Below are positions 11,847 through 20,746 of a stretch of 64,000 nucleotides of DNA, piece by piece. The DNA is from Siphonodentalium dalli. Taxonomy: Eukaryota; Mollusca; Scaphopoda; Gadilida; Siphonodentaliidae. The position numbers and the translations under genes are program-made. The DNA is taken from positions 91,690,707-91,754,706 of the forward strand of contig CP136067.1 of NCBI GenBank assembly GCA_032622095.1. Direction: 5' to 3'. Under the pieces are notes generated by a model. The model was given only the letters and a program-made list of their open reading frames with translations, made no database searches and was not told where the DNA came from. The stretch's first letter is position 1. Each line of letters starts with the position of its first letter.

Positions 11847-12022
11847 TGGGCTGATAAATGTAGCTGGCGGTTTATTGAATCAAGTCACGAATCCTGGCCT
11901 TGTGGCCAGTACAGACCACAAACCTACCGCCACTGGTACATACGATACAGTAGATGGGAATTATGTGGCTTCTATGGGACACATCATCAGGCTCGGTGTT
12001 GACCTGCCAGCCACGTCAACAG
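11847..12022 (+). CDS. ZP-domain membrane protein, ZP linker / start of ZP-C exon
   Basis: The acceptor TATTACAG ends the minisatellite and the donor is GTCAGA. Read in the frame set by the upstream exon (its final GG plus this exon's T), it gives GLINVAGGLLNQVTNPGLVA, then STDHKPTATGTYDTVDG and YVASMGHIIRLGVDLPATST. The 'MGHIIRLGVDL' strand is the usual position before the 'f.+.v.nC.a.d' block of ZP-C, which begins in the next exon. The exon enters with one base and leaves with one (phase 1), matching exon 13335. An internal alternative acceptor at AAATGTAG (11863) would break the phase and is rejected. Confidence 0.75.
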
Positions 12023-13334
12023 GTCAGATTACACCTATATGTATTACATACCTATATTCAGCGTGCTAGCATCACTAAATTAACCCTCTGGGGACCTCAT
12101 TCTGCTTTGGCCTCATCGTCTCAGGGAAGTGCCATTATTATCTAATTTCTATAGAAACTTCTTCACATAGATTATATATTTCTTTTTTAGTCTAGTTGCT
12201 CTAGGTCCCAAAATTGGCAGACGACACGTAGTATAATCGAGGTTCCCAGTGGGTCTACGTCACAATATTCACCATTTGGGAACCTCAGTCTGAGTCTATG
12301 TCACCCATAGCAGATGAGGCCTAAGCATAATGAGGTCCACAGAAGGCGAATTTAGTGATATTAGCCAGCTATACGGGATAGCGTCACTAAATTCACACTC
12401 TGGGGGCCACATTCTGCAAATTACAGGCACACTAAACGCAGACTTGGGAATCACGTGGTTCCGAGGTTGGTGAATACCTCGCATACAATATGGCCAAGGC
12501 TGGTGTAAATGCACAAATATCATAATGCATCAACCGCTTGCTACCTCTGTTGCTTTCATAAAGCCTGCATTACGTTACGTTTATTACGTCAATTTAGCTT
12601 TATTAGGTCAAGGTAACTTTATTTAGTTAGTACTACTTTCATGACGTAATTGTATATGCAAATTGCACAGGTAACTAGGGACGTCAACCTACCTAATTGA
12701 CGTCATTGTTATTTTCGAACGTGTTTATTGTCCATAATTCACCGCATCATTTAATACAAAGGGGGAATTGGCATCTATTGGACTCGGCAGAGCCTCGCCC
12801 AATAAATAATAAAATCCTCCTCACGGACATAAACAGTTTAAGCGACGACACTGGCTACATATGCTATATATATATGACGAACAGACACCAAACATAGCAT
12901 TTTGACTGTTAGGAGCATACATGTATGCTAGTTTATTTTTGAAACAAATTGATGCCTCATTTGTTCGGAAATACTCCGTGGTTTTCTACAACACTCTGAC
13001 TGAATTAGTGCGATGCTGCTTTTGAATAATTTGTGTGACATATGATTTTGGATTATCCTTCTTTTATCAAATTTACAAAACGGTAATGGCTATTTACCAT
13101 TATAATAGTGGAATGCCACTATCATAGTGGAATGCAGGATGTGCCTGACCCGGTGATTGTTACATGTTATGACAGATGGTTGTTTTTTATAACATGCAAA
13201 TGAGTCTCTTTCGCATGTGTCACTCTATGGTAAAATCAGAATCGATGAATATGCAGTAGTTGATATAATGTAGGTACAAATATATATTATAGTTAATTGT
13301 TTGTTTTTTAACAAACAAGTTGCTTCTATTTCAG
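12023..13334. other. ZP intron with a ~290-bp inverted-repeat MITE
   Basis: At 12,069-12,360, CATCACTAAATT-ACCCTCTGGGGACCTCATT is mirrored by AATGAGGTCC-AGAAGG-GAATTTAGTGATATTAGC, a MITE-like unit. Related sequence occurs at 12,380-12,420, 25,690-25,765 and 29,030. Near 13,224 the segment CTATGGTAAAATCAGAATCG is a diverged extra copy of the start of the next exon. The rest shows nothing. Confidence 0.55.
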
Positions 13335-13416
13335 CCTACGGTAAAATTAGAATCGAGTCGTGTACCGTGGATGATAGCACAGACACCGGAGGAGTCCTCA
13401 ACATCATCACTGGGAG
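13335..13416 (+). CDS. ZP-domain membrane protein, ZP-C exon
   Basis: Bounded by the acceptor TTCTATTTCAG and the donor GTTAGT. Joined in phase it encodes AYGKIRIESCTVDDSTDTGG and VLNIITG, the 'f.+.v.nC.a.ds....+.li..gC' block that opens ZP-C, with the first ZP-C cysteine in ESC. It leaves in phase 2, and AG plus the T of the next exon makes a serine just before the next conserved cysteine. The exon start is duplicated 108 bp upstream (~13,224). The next intron is ~10.3 kb and holds most of the mobile elements of the left half. Confidence 0.85.
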
Positions 13417-13750
13417 GTTAGTGTCAGGCGTGCATCCATGTAATAATACGTTTATTATCTGATCAAAAGATATTGAGATACAAATAGAAGATATGTACAA
13501 AAGATTGAGAATGTTGTAGTATATGTACAATATATACACGAAATTCCCATCATCGTCATCATTATCATCAACATGGTAGTCGTTCTCGTCGTCCTCGTCG
13601 TCCTCGTCGTCGATAAATCATCACCGTAACCGCGTCATCGGTATCACCGTCTTCGTTGTCATCACGTTATCGTCTTCGCCTACTCGTCATCACAATGGCC
13701 GGTATCATTATCATCGTTATCCCCAACAACGATAACAACAACAAACTGCA
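13417..13750. repeat. ATC/GTC trinucleotide-rich tract
   Basis: From ~13,545 to 13,735, imperfect CATCATCGTCATCATTATC and CGTCGTCCTCGTCGTCCTC runs form a simple-sequence tract. No coding call. Confidence 0.75.
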
Positions 13751-13752
13751 TA

Positions 13753-16100
13753 TTATTCAATACTATTTAACTTAAGGTCTATCAGTCGGATGAATGAACA
13801 TAGTCTGCGCAGGCAATCCACATCTTCCAAATTCAGAATGTCATCTAACATATAAATAGTTGCATGTCCTATGCTGTTGTATTTGCTAGGCAAGAATCGA
13901 TATCTGACCTCGCAGAAACATTCACATTCTATTAAATAGTGCAGTTCATCTCCGATATGTCTTTTAGTGCACAGCGGACATAGTCTATGGAATATGTTGG
14001 TGTCATTCCATCGGCCTTTCTCTATTGGCAAGCGATGATTACAAGTACGGAATTGACAAGGAGTTATTAAGTTCCTAGTATCCAAATAGTCCAAGTATTT
14101 TCGAAATGTATATCATGTTTGAATATTGTATAAATACTGCCTCGACAAGAGTTGTCAATGTTAGATAACCAGATGCCACGGAATTGATTATTCAGACTAC
14201 ATTTGAAATAAAGTGCCATTTGTTCTGAGCATTTAATAAATCCCACATTTAACAAATGAATCTGCCCAGATTTTGTTAGAATATTTTTAGATTTCTCTAT
14301 CCATTTGAACTTTACGGGCACAGCTTCACAAACTTTAAGGGCCAATTGATACAAAATCTTACAAAATGGACCTTAGTTCATATTCATAACTTTGATCCAG
14401 TATTTCACAATGCGCAGTTTGACTGTGTACTCTATTGGCAGTCTGCCGCTCTAACCATATAACATATAATTTGGGGTAGATGTTTCAGAAATTGTGTATG
14501 AATATTTTCAAAAATCTCATTATTTCCCAACCCCCAATACTTCACAACAGTATAACATAATCGGTAAAACTTGTGCATCAAACAATTCGAACATGTTTTT
14601 AACTGATAAACAGTGAATTCTCGACTTAGAAACGATAGAATACATTGCTTTAGTTGCTTTATTTGCCAGAGTCTTATTTGCAGTACTGTATGAACCTAAT
14701 TTAGTATGTATAATACCAAGATAGTTAAAATTCTTCACTACTTCAATTTCTTTACCGTTGTATAAAAATGCTCTATTCTTTGGCAAGCTTCTTTTTGGAT
14801 TTCAACATTATTTTCGTTTTCTCGATATTGACATGCAATTTCCACTTCTTGCAATACCTGTGAAAACTGTTCAGTGCCTTCTGCAATTTTAATGGCGTTT
14901 CAGTCATGAGAACGGTGTCGTCTGCGTATAAAATAATGAATAATTCGACGTACATCTTTAAGTGAGTATCAATATCACGTAACATTTTAATTAATCCTCC
15001 ACCACCTTCTGATTTGAGAACATCTTCTAGATCGTTCAGATAAAGCGAAAATAACAGGCGTGATAGGGTGATACCTTGTCTTACCCCGGATAAACATGGG
15101 AAACAATCGGATGTCTGATCGCCCAATCTAACTTTCGACTTAATGTTAGTGTACATGTTTTTTTTATAATTGTGAGCAATTTACCATTTATGTTAATACT
15201 CGAAAGTGTGTACCAAAGTGTTTGTCTCCATACCTTGTGGAATGCTTTCTCGAAGTCTATAAAAGCGCAATACAAATTCCTATTGAATGCTTTTGTGATT
15301 TCCGATAATAAGTGTAAAACAAACATGTTATCAGTCGTGGAGTAGCCTTTTCTGAAACCTGTCTGGTTCTCACGGATAACATCATTTTCTTCAATATAAG
15401 AGTATAATATAATTGATAAAATCTTTGTAAAAAGTTTCCCTAAGAAGCTCAAAGGGGTAATGGGTCTATAATTCTTTGGATTTCCCTTATCACCTTTATT
15501 CTTATAAAGCGGGATGATATTTCCGATACCTCATATCTCTGGAACACAACCTGATTCAAAAACTAAATTAAATGTATTACAATGAATGTATATCAGGGTG
15601 TCAGAGGATGCCTTGATATATTCATTGAGAATTCCATCTTCGCCTGGGGATTTCTAATTGTTTAAACTCTTAATAGCGGTCGTTAATTCTTCTCTAGTTA
15701 TCGGTCTATTTAAATGGTCGTTCGCATTGATTACCTCATTGTTCATATATATAAGTCTCCAGTAATTGTTTCAGAATTTAGTACTCGAAAATTTTCTTCC
15801 AATGAGTCTATTTTTATTACGCTGTGCGTATTTTCATAGACCCAAATTTTCTCGAATTTGCTTTTTTAAGTTTCGAAATTTCACACCTGATATTTTCTCT
15901 GTGCAATACTATTGCATTGTCCATTAAGTGTTTGTATTTAATAGACATTTCGCGTACAATTCGTCGTGTGCTGTCGTTTTGCTGTTGCTTATGACATCAC
16001 ATGGCTTTATGGTATTCTTTGCGCACTTTGTGGCATATTGAATTAAACCAAGGTTTATTTTCATTTCTTCGCTTTTTTGGCTTTCTGATGTTATGCCCAA
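13753..16100 (-). pseudogene. Decayed CR1/Jockey-type non-LTR retrotransposon
   Basis: Read on the minus strand from ~16,060: KPWFNSICHKVRKEYHKA, then KSPGEDGILNEYI (~15,640), FRKGYSTTDNMFVL, FIDFEKAFHKVW (RT motif A region), YADDTVLM (catalytic YADD, ~14,930), FNYLGIIHTKLGSYS, and a C-terminal zinc finger CPLCTKRHIGDELHYLIEC near 13,975. That is the canonical order of a non-LTR RT ORF. It is broken by several frameshifts and stops, so it is inactive. The endonuclease is not recognisable upstream. Motif style matches the elements at 5,130 and in the palindrome arms, so one family is probably involved. Confidence 0.85.
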
Positions 16101-16640
16101 AATGTGTCGTACGACGACTTAAGAAGTATATGTAATATCCTGCCAACTATTTCATTTACTTGTATATTACTAGTGGTAGAGGGGGCACAACTATTTAACA
16201 AAAATCGCAGTTCAGAAATTTCCACAGGGGCCATGTTCCATATATACTCAGTTGATTTGAGTATATATGGAACATTTTACAACTGAATTTGTGTTATAGT
16301 TGAATGTGGTACGCGGGATTCAGGCCACGTCATTCAATTCGCGTGATACATATCCATGTCAGCAGGATGTGCGATATCACTTTCCAAATCTGGCACTGGC
16401 GAAAATAAATTTAATTTATCTAAAATAAAATGAATTTGCAAAAATATTGGCGAACAATTATAGTTAGAACACATCATCGGAGGCGTGTGTGTGTGTGTGT
16501 GATGGTGTGTGTGTGTGTGTTTTTGTGAAAAAATTAAGTATGCACGGGCTCAGGTCGCGGGCGCGATTTCTTACGTAAATGAATCTTTGGAACTCGCTAA
16601 TGAGTTTAAGGTTTGTCATTGAGACATGAAGGATTATGAG
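16101..16640. other. Hairpin and (GT)n between two retroelements
   Basis: A short perfect hairpin at 16,229-16,275 (ATGTTCCATATATACTCA, 7-nt loop, then its complement) and a (GT)n tract at 16,486-16,524. The Penelope-like element's 3' end probably lies between here and 16,652, but no boundary is evident. Confidence 0.5.
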
Positions 16641-16652
16641 AGGTACTGCTGA

Positions 16653-19034
16653 TTATGTTTGAACATGACGCAATTTTGATCTAACAAGCATGTCGCGTAA
16701 ACTCGGATTCTTTCTATAAGCTATAATCACTCGTTTGTCGACAATTTCAGGTAATTGAGAGTTTAATTCTGTGAAATTTCGTTTGTAAATGCTTGCGATT
16801 TCAACATTTCTGCGATTGAACAATAGCGGGAAGCACAGGTGTTTCTGACGAGTCCCAATGTAGTCTTGATTCATTCCAAAAGGATGATATGTTTTGAGAA
16901 CGCCCATCCAATGATTTTCGCGTTCCAAGTGCTTCGATTTGGTTTCATTCTCCTCGGTTAGAATTGATGTTTGTTCGATTGGCTGAAAGCTGAAATGGAA
17001 TCTTACATCATGATCAGGTAAATTAAAATGGTTTGCAACACTAAAATCATTATCTAATCGAATATCTGAGAGATGGTTGGTCATTCGTGAGCGAAGTGCG
17101 TTTTGTGTCTGACCCACATATTGTAAACGACATTTTTTGCAGGTGATCAGGTAAATAACATTCTCTGTATCACAATCAAATTGTCCTCTCATTTGATAAG
17201 ATATGCGGGTTTGTTCGCTTGTGAAAACCCCACCGAGAGTCATATATTTCATTCTGTTTATGTAACATTTTTCCTTGTTGCAGAATGTAACTGTTCCATC
17301 GCCCAGCGTCAGCCGATTATGCCGAATTCTACTCGGCTCGGTTGGCACCGGGTCCTGGCTCAATGATTCTATTTCTTTTATGGTTTCGGACTTTACTTGG
17401 CGGAGTAATCGCTTGGAGTACCCGCGCGGTTGCAAAGCCTGGAATAATGTCGAACAAGCTGAATTTAGGTCGCTTCTGTTCGTGCAGTTTCTGTGATATC
17501 GAATGATTTGTGATTTGATTAGCCCTTTGAAAAATTTTGGTGGGTGAAATGATTTACGATGTAGAAGCTGATGAGAATCTGTTGGTTTGGTATACAACTT
17601 GGTATCTAGTACATTAGTGGAATGGAATTGTGGCCCTTTGAAAACAGTTACATCAAGGAAATCAATACTGGTTTCCGAAATTGTTTCATCTAGTTTAATG
17701 GTTTCATCATGAGAATTCAATACATCTAAGAAAACATTAAAATCATCCCGACTGTGTGTCCAAATAATGAAAATGTCATCCAAGAACCTATGGTATGCTA
17801 ATGGTTTTTTCTCACAATTTTCTAGAGCCCCTTTCTCCCAATCCGCCATGAAAATTGAAGCAAAGTTATGACTGAATTTCTTGCCCATGCTACACCCCGA
17901 GATTTGAAGGAAGTATTGGCCGTTAAATTCGAAATCATTTCCCCTGAGAGAAAGTTCCAATAATTGAAATATTTCCTCGCTGGGCCTATCGGGATCTGAG
18001 TAGAATTCGAATGCCCTTCTAATAGATGTCAAGCCCTCTGTGGTGCCTATATTGGTATACATAGAGCGGACATCGAGGGTAATGAGGTATGCAGACGAAG
18101 GAACTTCAATTTTTGATAGTTTGATCAGAAAGTCCTCTGTATCTTTCAAATAACTGGGATGTCGGGTTGCGATAGGCTTCAGATAAAAATCAATATACTG
18201 GGATATGTTGTATGATTCAGAACTGCAATCCGATACGATCGGCCGACCAAGGGGCGTGTATTCATCAGTCCATGAACTTAACTTTTTGTGGACCTTGGGT
18301 AAAAAGTATATAGATCTGTTTTTCGATTTTTCCCGGTCCGAATATAGATACTCCAATTGTTTTTTGTCAATGAAGGTTTGATCCAGCAAGCGCTTTAGAA
18401 TGTGATTAAATCTATAGGTGTTTTCTTTCCAAATTGGTGCGATCAAAGGTGTATAATGGTTTGTGTTGCTTAGTTGGCGCATCGCCTCTTTAATGTAGTT
18501 ATCTTTAGAAAGAATGACGACCGCACTGCCTTTGTCACATGGTTTAATAACGATGTTTTTATTGTTGCGCAGTTTCTTAAGAGCAGTTCTCTCGTTATTA
18601 GTGAGGTTGTCCTCTTGGTGAAATTTGTGTATGTTTGAAACGTCAGATTTGACTTGTTTAGCTACTTCCGAAATACAGGAAGGAACTTTGCTTGGTGAAG
18701 GAGCCAAACCCGATGGATATTTAAAAAGATTTTTACCACCCACCGAGTTTCTATATCGATAAGCTTTGGCTGTTGTATCGAAAAAGTGTGTGCTTGCTGG
18801 AACTCCCTTCATTTCCATATGGTGAACACCGTCCTCCATAACAATGACCTCTCCGTCGCCCACATCAAGAGTTTTAGGTTTTGGTTTCATTTCTGATGGG
18901 GTGGGGCAAAATGTCAGGCCATGTGTTAATAAAGATTTCTCACCAGTTGTCAGAGTAAGGTGCGGAACCAGGTTGATTATTTCAGTCCCTAGGCCGACCC
19001 TATCTGCATGGCTGGTGCCTTTCTGAGGAATTAG
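16653..19034 (-). CDS. Penelope-like retroelement ORF2: RT plus GIY-YIG endonuclease
   Basis: From the first ATG (18890) the frame encodes 745 residues without a stop. In order: IVIKPCDKGSAVVILSKDNY (~115-131), IYFLPKVHK and GRPIVSDCSSESYNIS (~195-230), RT motif A TLDVRSMYTNI (D273), motif B GCSMGKK (~332), motif C FLDDIF (~369), and a C-terminal GIY-YIG domain with VIYLITCKKCRLQYVGQT (~578-595), LRSRMTNHL and an ENHW block. The frame stays open for 48 more codons upstream of that ATG, encoding SLLTHGLTFCPTP, a typical Penelope N-terminal block. It thus overlaps the end of ORF1 and is probably reached by -1 frameshifting at 19034-19040. The copy may be recent. Confidence 0.9.
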   Translation of the reverse strand, partial: LIPQKGTSHADRVGLGTEIINLVPHLTLTTGEKSLLTHGLTFCPTPSEMKPKPKTLDVGDGEVIVMEDGVHHMEMKGVPASTHFFDTTAKAYRYRNSVGGKNLFKYPSGLAPSPSKVPSCISEVAKQVKSDVSNIHKFHQEDNLTNNERTALKKLRNNKNIVIKPCDKGSAVVILSKDNYIKEAMRQLSNTNHYTPLIAPIWKENTYRFNHILKRLLDQTFIDKKQLEYLYSDREKSKNRSIYFLPKVHKKLSSWTDEYTPLGRPIVSDCSSESYNISQYIDFYLKPIATRHPSYLKDTEDFLIKLSKIEVPSSAYLITLDVRSMYTNIGTTEGLTSIRRAFEFYSDPDRPSEEIFQLLELSLRGNDFEFNGQYFLQISGCSMGKKFSHNFASIFMADWEKGALENCEKKPLAYHRFLDDIFIIWTHSRDDFNVFLDVLNSHDETIKLDETISETSIDFLDVTVFKGPQFHSTNVLDTKLYTKPTDSHQLLHRKSFHPPKFFKGLIKSQIIRYHRNCTNRSDLNSACSTLFQALQPRGYSKRLLRQVKSETIKEIESLSQDPVPTEPSRIRHNRLTLGDGTVTFCNKEKCYINRMKYMTLGGVFTSEQTRISYQMRGQFDCDTENVIYLITCKKCRLQYVGQTQNALRSRMTNHLSDIRLDNDFSVANHFNLPDHDVRFHFSFQPIEQTSILTEENETKSKHLERENHWMGVLKTYHPFGMNQDYIGTRQKHLCFPLLFNRRNVEIASIYKRNFTELNSQLPEIVDKRVIIAYRKNPSLRDMLVRSKLRHVQT

Positions 19035-20044
19035 TTTAAAGACTGGTCGATGAATGGTTGCCAGCCCTTGTAGATTTTCTCAGCTGTCTCTGTCGTCCAA
19101 TGGATGTTGTCATGAATGACTTTAAAGTCCTCTGGCACAATTGCTGGGATGACTTGGCAATTTCTGGTTTTCTTTGCCTTTTCGTTGAGGCTTTGGATGA
19201 CAGTTTGTTCCCTGCAATATAACTCAGAAGAGAAATTGATTTCCTGAAAGAGAATTTTGGCATTAGGGAACACTTTACCGATATGCGATACCAAATTGCT
19301 GAAAACGCCCATTACTGTGCTACCATCGTCTTTCTTGTTGTTTCGGTCCTGTTTCCAGCTGTCTCGGTCGTTGATCCCCATGTTGAGAATGATGGTTTTG
19401 ATCGCCATTTCCTTGTGATTCCGCGAAAGTAGTCGGTTGAGCATGCTCCTGAAATGCTTGAGAGAGCCGCCCGGGTATGATACCACGGTGGCGTTAGCGG
19501 GTGGATCAACATCAATATTGGAAACGTTAGAAGAGCCCCAAATTAGAACCGGAGTTTTAAGAAATTTAGGTAGACACCAATCCATTTTATCCCCCGACAG
19601 AGGTACAGGTTGCCTGAATTTAGAGAATTTAGTCGAAAACTTACGATTGCCCTTACCCGGAACGAATTTAACAGTTGGCGACTGGATTGGTGACGGGGGT
19701 GTTACCATCGATGCATTGGGATCAGCGTTCGAGTGAGCTGGCGAATGTCTCTTCTTGTTGGTTGACGATTTGCCGATCGGTGTTGATTTTCGTTTTGGAG
19801 ATGCTGGTTGTCGCGAATTCGGTACTGGCTGGCTGGCGCTTTGTTCTAGAGTTGGTCGTTTCGACGGTGTTACTTCAGATGTCGATGCCTGAAACTGAAA
19901 CAGCTGGCGGGCCACCGGCGGTGACGACCGTGCACGTTTATTAGGAGTGCGGACAGACACCCTATCATCCTTGGAGGACAGACAGCAGATTACTACATGT
20001 CTCTGAGAATTTCTTTTGTTCCAATGTCGAAAGTTTTTTGCCAA
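19031..20044 (-). CDS. Penelope-like element ORF1, SGNH-hydrolase domain
   Basis: The N-terminal third is basic and serine/proline-rich (KRARSSPP, PKRKSTPIGK, NKKRHSPAHS), likely nucleic-acid binding. The rest looks like an SGNH/GDSL hydrolase fold: VLIWGSSNVSNID (block I region, GSSN in place of GDS), SYPGGSLKHF, TIILNMGINDRDS (block III, G-x-ND) and DNIHWTTETAEKIYKGW (block V, DxxH). SGNH-type esterases occur in ORF1 of several retroelement groups; their role is unproven. The stop TAA directly follows a T TTA AAC slippery heptamer leading into ORF2. The first ~25 residues overlap the 19965-20429 frame and are probably not the real start. Confidence 0.75.
   Translation of the reverse strand: MAKNFRHWNKRNSQRHVVICCLSSKDDRVSVRTPNKRARSSPPVARQLFQFQASTSEVTPSKRPTLEQSASQPVPNSRQPASPKRKSTPIGKSSTNKKRHSPAHSNADPNASMVTPPSPIQSPTVKFVPGKGNRKFSTKFSKFRQPVPLSGDKMDWCLPKFLKTPVLIWGSSNVSNIDVDPPANATVVSYPGGSLKHFRSMLNRLLSRNHKEMAIKTIILNMGINDRDSWKQDRNNKKDDGSTVMGVFSNLVSHIGKVFPNAKILFQEINFSSELYCREQTVIQSLNEKAKKTRNCQVIPAIVPEDFKVIHDNIHWTTETAEKIYKGWQPFIDQSLN
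19034..19040 (-). promoter_or_regulatory. T TTA AAC -1 ribosomal frameshift site
   Basis: In the ORF1 frame the minus-strand codons read TCT TTA AAC TAA. TTTAAAC fits the X XXY YYZ rule for -1 slippage and is one of the most efficient known heptamers. After a -1 slip the next codons (CTA ATT CCT CAG) are exactly the open ORF2 frame. Downstream, TCAG-AA-AGGC can pair with GCCT-AGGGA-CTGA as a possible stimulatory stem. Confidence 0.75.
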
Positions 20045-20429
20045 AATTCTTCTGTCCCCATTTTAAAGCCGTTGATTGTGCACGGTCAAAGTCAAGAGTT
20101 TTGGAAGACAAGGCCGAAAGAACCTGAGTTTCTGTTTCTAACAATTTCTTTTTATAATAGCTTGTCAGTGTCCTAATACAGTTGAATGCCCATTCTTTTG
20201 TGTCCAGTTTGAGAGCGTCAAAAATAATACTAGAAGGTGATACTGGCCGAAAGAGTTTCTTTTGCTCTCGTTCCACGATTGTTTGAATGCCTTTTGGGAG
20301 GACCTTTCTGGCCAAACAGTCCTCCAGAAAAAAGATGTGGTGCCATAATTGCAAGATTTTGTAAAGCAACAGACCGACCGACGTGCGTGATTTGCATTGA
20401 CGGACAAAAATTAACAGTCGCCTGTTCAT
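19965..20429 (-). pseudogene. Penelope-like element ORF1, N-terminal part in another frame
   Basis: A 154-codon frame, MNRRLLIFVRQCKSRTSVGL to SETCSNLLSVLQG, rich in Lys/Leu with helical character (ETETQVLSALSSKTLDFDRA). It ends with TGA inside the region where the SGNH frame takes over at +1, so ORF1 was probably one ~470-residue protein broken by a one-base indel, or it needs a +1 shift near CAA GGA TGA. I recognise no domain in this part. The exact element start is undetermined. Confidence 0.55.
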
Positions 20430-20746
20430 TGAATAGGTCTAAAATGTCTGCAGATTGTCACTTTCGTAATACATATTATGAGTAGTTGTCGGTGTGTTGC
20501 TGCTTTTCTTATTGGTTCGCGGCCATTCTCAGTGGTTCGCGGTGATTCTTGCATGGTGAGCCCTGGTCAATCATCAGGATTTATTTTGATCCATTTTAAT
20601 CCGTTCCACGAATGTTCAACGTGGAGCACCAGGGTAAACATCACTGTGAATCCCGACAATGTTGAGTGTTTTGCTTATCAAACTTACAAAAATGTGATGC
20701 AAACCACTTATAACACCAATTTTTGTCGTTCTGCCTTTTATATATT
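20430..20746. other. Possible 5' UTR or flank of the Penelope-like element
   Basis: No gene. CGCGGCCATTCTCAGTGGTT is followed by a partial repeat, CGCGGTGATTCT. The 5' boundary of the retroelement should lie here but no clear junction is visible. Confidence 0.3.

Noticed and set aside
11847-12022. Alternative cysteine-rich reading frame starting WADKCSWRF through SWPCGQY
   Set aside because: It ends in a stop before the donor and does not join any neighbouring exon in phase, whereas the chosen frame joins both neighbours.
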